Shown here: positions 49,562 to 54,663 of the stretch, in pieces
Numbering within the stretch: position 1 is the first letter of the stretch
Layout: each line of letters starts with the position of its first letter
Assembly (NCBI GenBank): GCA_902800185.1
Contig: CADCDK010000016.1
Coordinates: 1-54,663, forward strand
DNA length: 54,663 nt
Source: an uncultured Prevotellaceae bacterium
GTDB lineage: Bacteria; Bacteroidota; Bacteroidia; Bacteroidales; Bacteroidaceae
Direction of reading: 5' to 3'
Notes under the pieces: generated by a model
Seen by the model: the letters and a program-made list of their open reading frames with translations, nothing else
Database searches by the model: none
Told to the model about the DNA's origin: nothing
Program-made: the position numbers and the translations under genes

Positions 49562-50158
49562 ATGAACAAGCAGGAACTACGTGAGTATATCCGAAACCAA
49601 AAGCGACAATACACCAGTGAGGAACTGCGTGTATTGTCGCTTTCTATCATGGATCGGCTCATGGAACACCCGCGTATCCAGTCGGCTCAGACCCTTCTCA
49701 TGTATCACTCCCTACCCGATGAAGTTGATACGCACGATGCCCTTGACCAACTTCTTTCCAAGGGCAAGACGGTCTTTCTTCCCGTGGTCGTTGCCGACGG
49801 GCTGATGGAACTTCAGGAATACCACGGTCGCCATGCCCTGCGCCAAGGGGCTTTCCACATCATGGAGCCATCCACCTCTCACCTCTTACCTCTCACCTAT
49901 AACCTATTACCTAAAAACCGCCTCTCCCCCTCGGGGGAGCCAGAGGGGGTTTCCCTTGATCTGGCCGTTATTCCCGGCATGGCTTTCGACTCGCAGGGCA
50001 ACCGACTCGGACGAGGAAAAGGCTATTACGACCGTTTCCTGGCTTCCCTTGCCTCTCATTCCTCAGCCCCCTACACCATCGGGCTCTGCTTTCCCTTTCA
50101 GAAAGTAGAGCGGATTCCCACTACCCCATACGACATTCCTGTTGACGAGGTTCTGTAA
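49562..50158 (+). CDS. 5-formyltetrahydrofolate cyclo-ligase with in-frame repeat insertion
   Basis: A 198-residue enzyme. N-terminus KQELREYIRNQKRQYTSEEL and the ATP-binding GMAFDSQGNRLGRGKGYYDRFL are standard for this family. Between AFHIMEPS and DLAVIPGMAF there are about 25 extra residues (SHLLPLTYNLLPKNRLSPSG), encoded by six heptamers (ACCTCTC-type, 49874-49915) and a CCCCCTCGGGGG palindrome. The frame is kept, so the protein may be functional with a surface loop. It makes 5,10-methenyl-THF from 5-formyl-THF using ATP. It follows the S41 gene after 2 bases. Confidence 0.85.
   Translation: MNKQELREYIRNQKRQYTSEELRVLSLSIMDRLMEHPRIQSAQTLLMYHSLPDEVDTHDALDQLLSKGKTVFLPVVVADGLMELQEYHGRHALRQGAFHIMEPSTSHLLPLTYNLLPKNRLSPSGEPEGVSLDLAVIPGMAFDSQGNRLGRGKGYYDRFLASLASHSSAPYTIGLCFPFQKVERIPTTPYDIPVDEVL
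49874..49915. repeat. Six tandem heptamers inside the cyclo-ligase gene
   Basis: Units ACCTCTC, ACCTCTT, ACCTCTC, ACCTATA, ACCTATT, ACCTAAA. Followed by CTCCCCCTCGGGGGAG, a palindrome. Together an insertion of about 75 bases, multiple of three. Confidence 0.85.
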
Positions 50159-50196
50159 GATTCAGGCAATGCCTTCGTCACCCATCAACCCAAAGC

Positions 50197-52227
50197 CTAC
50201 TTCAGACTCTCCACCCGCAAGTTGGTGATGCGGCTGTTGAAGCGGCCCGTCTTCTGCAAGGGGAACACCAGTGTCTGAACATACTTCATGCGATAAGATG
50301 AGGTATAGACGTTGGGCTGGAAAAGAAGGTCAGACTGATACTGGATTTTGTCCTTCGGTACTACGGACACGACATCTAACATGGCAAGTTTCTGCCTCAG
50401 TTGCCCGTTCACATAGAGTCGGGTCTCTACATTGGTTCCTTCGACGGCAATGCTGACATGTCCCTGAGTGGGCAGGGCATAGTTGAAGGTATAGAGGTAG
50501 TTGTCGCGTGCGAAGCCCAACCGATTGCTGCCAGGGGCGGAAAGATAGAATGTCGCATAGGGACTTTCCGTAAAGACAGTACCAGATGTCTCCTCGGCGC
50601 AGTCAATGTCAAAGGACACACGATAGTCGTAGCCGGCCTCGATAACAGAAGACGGCTCCGGCTTGAGCAGGCCTTCCGCAGGGTTGGCCACGAGGCGGAG
50701 AGGAGTTTCGGGCTCCAGTCTGTCCTGCGTAAGGGGACAGCGGGGCAGTCGTCCAAGCTCGTTGACGCCCGGTGCCTCGCTAAGTGCCTGTCTCCGCACG
50801 TCGAAATCAGCATAGGGGAAGGATGTCTTTCTGCCAGTCCAACATTTGGTGGCAATCGTCTGCATGGCAGGGAAAGCACGGTGATGAATATCCTTGGTGC
50901 TGATGCCATTGCCGGTATGGTCGTTCCATACGGCAAACATGCCCCCTTCAATCTGCGGATCCTGCTCCTCGAAAGTCTGGTTGCCGATGACGGCAGGCGT
51001 CCAATTGTTGTAGAGATTCCCGCAGTTCAGATAGTCGTAGTAGTAGCCTGCGGCAGGAACGATATAGACCAGTCCATCAGGAATGGAGAGGATTTGGTAG
51101 CCGAGCTGCTTCATGGAGTCGGGACGGGCGAACCCGTTGGACCAGCAGTTCATCAGCACCCCTTCGTGACGCACGGGCGTGGTGCCCTGTGCATGGGTGA
51201 GTGCTCCCCAGAGAGCGGGCTTCTTGCCATAACTCTCGACGAGGGCCAGATAGTGGTCGGTGAAATGACGGAACTGCTCCACGAGTGTCTGGTTGGCATT
51301 GGAGTACTCGTCGGTACCGATGTTCACGCGCGGTCCCCGGAAGACGGGCTCCTTGCCCGAGAGGTATTCCTTGAAGAGGTCGTCCATAAAGGTATAAATC
51401 TCGGGATTGGAGAGGTCGAAGTGATCCATACCGAATTCCTTGGAACCGAGCGAAGGACGGTATTGGGTGAATGCAAGTGCATGGGCGGGAGCGTCTATCT
51501 CAGGGATAATCTCCACGTGATAGGCTTCGGCAAGCTGCTGCAACGCAATGAACTCTGCCTTGGTATAGCTGCCGTCGCGGGCGGTCAGACCCGGGTAGGT
51601 CTCACATTCCAAGCGGAAAGCAGATTGTGTCTTCATCCAGTCGTCATCGTAGTATTTCCTGAATCCATTATCGTTGAGGTGCAGCTGGAGGGTGTTCATC
51701 TTATAATATGCCATCACCTTCACCAAATCACGCAGATAGCTCATGGGGATGTACTTCCTTCCCACGTCGAGCATGAAGCCACGCAACCGATATTGCGGCA
51801 CATCGATGATCTCACCGCGCTTCAACGTTCCCCTTTCCTGCTCCAACAGCTGTAACAGGGTGCGCGTCGCCCAGAATGCTCCGTTGGTGGCGGGTGCCTC
51901 TACGCTTACATAGTTGTCGATGCTGATGCGATAGCCCTCAGCGGGCATCGTGTCAAGTTTCTTGGACACGAAGACCACATCGCCTGGACGTACTTTCCCG
52001 CTCACGACGGTGAGCGTATTGCCACACAACAGGGCATAGTCACGGCAAAACGCCTCTGCAACAGGTTTCAGACTGGCGGACTTCACAATCACACGCCCAC
52101 TCAGCTGTGTACTGCCCGAGCCTCCCTTCCAAGACGTGACTTCAGGGATGGTAAAGGGTTTCTCGTTGGATTGCGCATAGGCAAAGACAGCCGTCAAAAT
52201 GGCTGCAAGCATCAGAATCTTTCTCAT
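50197..52227 (-). CDS. GH20 beta-N-acetylhexosaminidase-type enzyme
   Basis: A 676-residue exported protein (signal peptide to AYAQ at 19). Residues 25-140 form the GH20 N-terminal domain; RLRGFMLDVGRKYIPMSYLR (147-166) and QLHLNDNGF open the catalytic barrel; the catalytic pair is D306-E307 in NIGTDEYS. The C-terminal 170 residues (RVSFDIDCAEETSG, TRLYVNGQLRQ) are a lectin-like beta-sandwich. It removes terminal GlcNAc/GalNAc or acts as a lacto-N-biosidase-like enzyme on host glycans or chitin oligomers. Its 3' end converges on the cyclo-ligase gene with 38 bases between. Confidence 0.9.
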   Translation of the reverse strand: MRKILMLAAILTAVFAYAQSNEKPFTIPEVTSWKGGSGSTQLSGRVIVKSASLKPVAEAFCRDYALLCGNTLTVVSGKVRPGDVVFVSKKLDTMPAEGYRISIDNYVSVEAPATNGAFWATRTLLQLLEQERGTLKRGEIIDVPQYRLRGFMLDVGRKYIPMSYLRDLVKVMAYYKMNTLQLHLNDNGFRKYYDDDWMKTQSAFRLECETYPGLTARDGSYTKAEFIALQQLAEAYHVEIIPEIDAPAHALAFTQYRPSLGSKEFGMDHFDLSNPEIYTFMDDLFKEYLSGKEPVFRGPRVNIGTDEYSNANQTLVEQFRHFTDHYLALVESYGKKPALWGALTHAQGTTPVRHEGVLMNCWSNGFARPDSMKQLGYQILSIPDGLVYIVPAAGYYYDYLNCGNLYNNWTPAVIGNQTFEEQDPQIEGGMFAVWNDHTGNGISTKDIHHRAFPAMQTIATKCWTGRKTSFPYADFDVRRQALSEAPGVNELGRLPRCPLTQDRLEPETPLRLVANPAEGLLKPEPSSVIEAGYDYRVSFDIDCAEETSGTVFTESPYATFYLSAPGSNRLGFARDNYLYTFNYALPTQGHVSIAVEGTNVETRLYVNGQLRQKLAMLDVVSVVPKDKIQYQSDLLFQPNVYTSSYRMKYVQTLVFPLQKTGRFNSRITNLRVESLK

Positions 52228-52255
52228 AACAGATGGTGTTTAGGTTTGATGACAA

Positions 52256-52263
52256 CAAAGATA
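52256..52263 (-). promoter_or_regulatory. -7 promoter box for GH20 gene
   Basis: Minus-strand TATCTTTG, 28 bases before the start. Confidence 0.6.
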
Positions 52264-52337
52264 AGCACAAACTTTCTATCGCACAAACTTTTCGGTGATT
52301 TTTTAGAAGAACAGACTTTTTTTTATGAAATAAATAG

Positions 52338-52345
52338 TACCTTTG
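52338..52345 (+). promoter_or_regulatory. -7 promoter box for TerC-family gene
   Basis: Plus-strand TACCTTTG followed by CG, 31 bases before the start. Confidence 0.65.
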
Positions 52346-52376
52346 CGCCCAGAAAAAAAAAGAACTTTGAATAGAA

Positions 52377-53429
52377 ATGGTACAAGAAGTGAGTAGTCAT
52401 GGGTTAGGCATCCTTCCCCTCTGGGCATGGATAGCCTTCTACGTGTTGGTTTTTGTCATGTTATTCGTTGACCTGCGCATGTTTGGCAGCAAGGAGGGAC
52501 AGCACGAGGTGGGCGGAAAGGAAGCCCTGAAGATGACGGTTGTCTGGATTGTGGTGTCGCTGCTGTTCTGTCTCGGCATCTATCTGCTGTACCCCGTGGA
52601 GCCGCACGAGAAGGCGATGGAGTTTTTGGCAGGCTATCTCATCGAGAAATCGCTGTCGATGGACAACCTCTTTGTGTTCCTCATGTTATTCTCGTTCTTC
52701 GGCGTTGAGCGCAAGTATCAGCACGAAGTGCTCTTCTGGGGCATCTTCGGTGCCCTCGTCCTGCGCAGCGTGTTCATCTTCGCAGGTGCCGCCATGGTGG
52801 AACGCTTCGAATGGGTGTTAGGGCTCTTTGGCCTGTTCCTGCTCTATACAGGAGGAAAGATGTTCGTCCACAAGGATGACCAGGAAGCCGACCTGTCGAA
52901 GAACATCATCGTGCGCTGGTTCAAGAAGCTCTTTCCCGTCACCGACCAGATGCACGGCGAGAAGTTTTTTGTCAGGGAAACAGGGAGCACGGGGAGCCGG
53001 GGCCGCTGGCTGGCTACGCCATTGTTTGTAGCACTCCTCGTCATTGAGACGACGGATGTGGCCTTTGCCGTGGACAGCATTCCCGCTGTATTCTCCGTCT
53101 CGCGCGACCCGTTCATCGTACTCACCAGCAACATTTTCGCCATCCTCGGCCTGCGTGCCCTCTACTTTGCCTTGGCAGCCGTCGCTAAGTACTTCACCTA
53201 TCTGAAATATGGTCTTGGCATCATTCTTATTTTTGTGGGTGTCAAGATGCTGCTCGCCATGAACGAATACCTCAACGAGCTGGGAGCCCTGATGGGTATG
53301 CAACTGAATGTCCCGCACGTGGAGGTTTCTACATCGCTGAGCCTGTTGATCATCTTCGGCGTCCTGTTTGCCACCATGGGACTCTCGTATCTTGTATCAA
53401 GACGTTCCGGGAAGCAAGGTGCCCAGTAA
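52377..53429 (+). CDS. TerC/Alx family membrane protein
   Basis: A 350-residue protein with about nine hydrophobic segments. The signature KSLSMDNLFVFLMLFSFF (acidic D in a membrane helix) and its second-half counterpart ETTDVAFAVDSIPAVFSVSRD, with DPFIVLTSNIFAILGLRALY, identify the TerC/Alx family. Alx-type members export manganese or respond to alkaline pH. A TerC alone, with no ter operon here, suggests metal homeostasis rather than tellurite resistance. Confidence 0.9.
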   Translation: MVQEVSSHGLGILPLWAWIAFYVLVFVMLFVDLRMFGSKEGQHEVGGKEALKMTVVWIVVSLLFCLGIYLLYPVEPHEKAMEFLAGYLIEKSLSMDNLFVFLMLFSFFGVERKYQHEVLFWGIFGALVLRSVFIFAGAAMVERFEWVLGLFGLFLLYTGGKMFVHKDDQEADLSKNIIVRWFKKLFPVTDQMHGEKFFVRETGSTGSRGRWLATPLFVALLVIETTDVAFAVDSIPAVFSVSRDPFIVLTSNIFAILGLRALYFALAAVAKYFTYLKYGLGIILIFVGVKMLLAMNEYLNELGALMGMQLNVPHVEVSTSLSLLIIFGVLFATMGLSYLVSRRSGKQGAQ

Positions 53430-53452
53430 AGGAGCAAGAAAGTTCCCGCATC

Positions 53453-54421
53453 ATGACATTAGACGAGTTCCTTGCCGAATGGCACAACGACGATGAGCGA
53501 CTGTTGGTACACACCAGTGGCTCAACGGGAAAGCCCAAACCCCTGTGGGTGGAGAAACGGCGCATGGAGGCAAGTGCCCGCATGACGTGTGACTTTCTCG
53601 GACTTCACGAGGGCGACACTGCCCTGCTCTGCCTGCCCCTCGACTATATTGCGGGAAAGATGATGGTGGTGCGCTCCCTGGTCCGCAACCTCCACCTCGT
53701 CACCGTCGAGCCTAACGGTCATCCCCTCTCTACCCTCCCCTCTCCTCACTTCGCCGCCATGATTCCCCTGCAGGTATGGAACTCCCTGCAAGTGCCGGAA
53801 GAATGTGCCAAACTCCGACAAATCCAACACCTCATCATTGGCGGAGGAGCCATCGATGAGAAGCTGGAAGCCGCCCTTCAAGACTTCCCTCATGCCGTGT
53901 GGAGCACGTATGGCATGACGGAAACGCTCTCCCACGTTGCCCTGCGCCGCCTCAATGGTCCTGGTCGAAGTGCCTGGTATCAGCCCTTCGAGGGGGTGAA
54001 TGTATCGCTGAACGCCGAGGACTGCCTCGTGATAGACGCTCCCAAGGTGTGCAGCGAGCGACTTGTCACCAACGACATCGGCGTGTTGGATGCCGACGGA
54101 CGGTTTCGCATCCTCGGGCGTAAGGACAACGTCATTTGCTCCGCAGGAGTGAAAATACAGACGGAGGAAGTGGAACGGCTGTTGCGCCCACACATCGACA
54201 CGGCTTTCATGATTACGAAATGTCATGACGAAAGGCTCGGAGAGGCGGTCGTCCTCTTGTATGAAGCTGCCGACGAAACATTGTTAAGGGAAGTCTGCCG
54301 CCAAGTGCTTCCCCGCTATTGGCAGCCCCGCCGATACCTGCAAGTCAACCATCTCCCCACAACGCCCAATGGCAAACCTGCCAGAGCAGCCGCACAGAGA
54401 ATTGCAGAAAGAAAAGTTTGA
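53453..54421 (+). CDS. menE: O-succinylbenzoate-CoA ligase MenE-like AMP-binding enzyme
   Basis: A 322-residue AMP-forming acyl-CoA synthetase, short because the N-terminal part is reduced as in MenE of Bacteroidetes. The ATP motif VHTSGSTGKPKPL (about 23-35), WSTYGMTETLSHVALRRLNG (A5), GVLDADGRFRILGRKDNVIC (A7-A8) and NHLPTTPNGKPARAA (A10 Lys) are clear. It activates o-succinylbenzoate in menaquinone synthesis. No other men gene is in the window; they could lie elsewhere. It starts 23 bases after the TerC stop. Confidence 0.82.
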   Translation: MTLDEFLAEWHNDDERLLVHTSGSTGKPKPLWVEKRRMEASARMTCDFLGLHEGDTALLCLPLDYIAGKMMVVRSLVRNLHLVTVEPNGHPLSTLPSPHFAAMIPLQVWNSLQVPEECAKLRQIQHLIIGGGAIDEKLEAALQDFPHAVWSTYGMTETLSHVALRRLNGPGRSAWYQPFEGVNVSLNAEDCLVIDAPKVCSERLVTNDIGVLDADGRFRILGRKDNVICSAGVKIQTEEVERLLRPHIDTAFMITKCHDERLGEAVVLLYEAADETLLREVCRQVLPRYWQPRRYLQVNHLPTTPNGKPARAAAQRIAERKV

Positions 54422-54502
54422 GGCAGCCTACATAAAACCTAAATGCTTTCATCTCATCAGACCATAGCTCTTAGGGTGTCAAAGCTGATCAAACTATCTA
54501 AT

Positions 54503-54537
54503 CTACTGTCAACTGCCAACCGCAAACCGCCAACTAT
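54503..54537. repeat. Short heptamer repeat tract
   Basis: Five 7-base units, CTACTGT, CAACTGC, CAACCGC, AAACCGC, CAACTAT, just upstream of the truncated pectate lyase fragment. Bases 54422-54502 hold no gene I can support. Confidence 0.5.
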
Positions 54538-54570
54538 CAGCCGAAAACACTACCATCATCAGGGCGGCAG

Positions 54571-54663
54571 GATGACTCCACCATCGACAACAAGGCCACC
54601 ATCACGCAGATTGCCTTCCTGGCCCGGCTCTATCTCGCCACGAAGGACGAGCGCTACAAGGAG
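54571..54663 (+). pseudogene. 5'-truncated pectate lyase (PL10/PelA-like) fragment, runs off the window
   Basis: The frame reads DDSTIDNKATITQIAFLARL then YLATKDERYKE, the start of the PelA-type (PL10) catalytic domain as found in mid-protein ('ID-N-x-AT-x-x-x-x-FLAR-x-Y-x-ATKDERYKE'). Upstream the frame is open only to a TAA at 54499, contains no ATG, and reads the heptamer tract, so the N-terminal part is missing. The 3' side continues beyond the window. Confidence 0.6.

Noticed and set aside
50401-51855. 484-codon open frame antisense to the GH20 gene
   Set aside because: Shadow of GH20 codon usage; no motif or start signal.

Overview
The window looks like a chromosomal segment from a member of the Bacteroidales, most likely Prevotellaceae (a gut or rumen Prevotella-type organism). 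Four things point there: many genes are preceded by the Bacteroidetes -7 box TAnnTTTG (often TACCTTTGC or TAACTTTGC); there is a SusC/SusD pair with companion lipoproteins; several secreted proteins end in domains resembling type IX secretion sorting domains; and many families are Bacteroidetes-specific (DUF4199, DUF6452, DUF6048, DUF4250). The genus is inferred, not proven.

Layout. 1-4.9 kb (minus): a run of small redox and hypothetical genes (pyridoxamine-oxidase-like, PLD-like, flavin reductase, carboxymuconolactone decarboxylase, polyferredoxin, C_GCAxxG protein, DUF3784) in which at least three reading frames are damaged. 5.0-6.8 kb (plus): thioesterase, YbjQ, and a NUDIX-flavodoxin fusion. 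6.8-10.1 kb (minus): PreA-like enzyme, then a GNAT/zinc-ribbon, CAT-like acetyltransferase and 9-Cys miniprotein operon with a tandem repeat in its leader. 10.4-13.6 kb: a segment bounded by a perfect 23-bp inverted repeat, holding a PIN-domain toxin-antitoxin pair, a structured leader or small RNA ending in a terminator, a fimbrillin-like protein and a small secreted protein. 13.6-20.9 kb: a palindrome cluster, BASS transporter, cupin-MsrA fusion, RidA, PepO peptidase, a retropepsin-like protein, a rhodanese-metallohydrolase lipoprotein and a YhcH-type protein. 21.0-25.5 kb (plus): Y-family polymerase with a YolD-like partner separated by an 11-unit heptamer repeat, then an outer-membrane barrel. 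25.6-33.4 kb (minus): M15-like peptidase, a large PL1-type pectate lyase, GH10 xylanase, nitroreductase, fucose-isomerase-like protein and flavodoxin.

33.8-34.2 kb (minus): one transcript carrying SRP RNA, tRNA-Thr(TGT) and three 32-bp hairpin repeats, closed by a terminator. 34.3-38.8 kb (plus): DUF4199, glycosyltransferase, DUF6452, DUF6048, ApbE and a Crp-family regulator. 38.9-45.0 kb (minus): a SusC/SusD operon with two lipoproteins, whose susC is frameshifted at a run of nine C. 45.3-50.2 kb (plus): Dcp-type oligopeptidase, dCMP deaminase, S41 protease and 5-formyl-THF cyclo-ligase carrying an in-frame repeat insertion. 50.2-54.7 kb: GH20 hexosaminidase (minus), TerC-family protein and MenE (plus), then a 5'-truncated pectate lyase fragment at the edge.

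The overall picture is a glycan-degrading anaerobe (pectin, xylan, amino sugars) with many small flavin and iron-sulfur redox proteins. Recurring themes are gene fusions, heptameric or longer tandem repeats placed in leaders, between coupled genes or inside a gene, and several frame-disrupted genes that may reflect real decay, phase variation or assembly error. All family assignments are from reading motifs; no database search was run.
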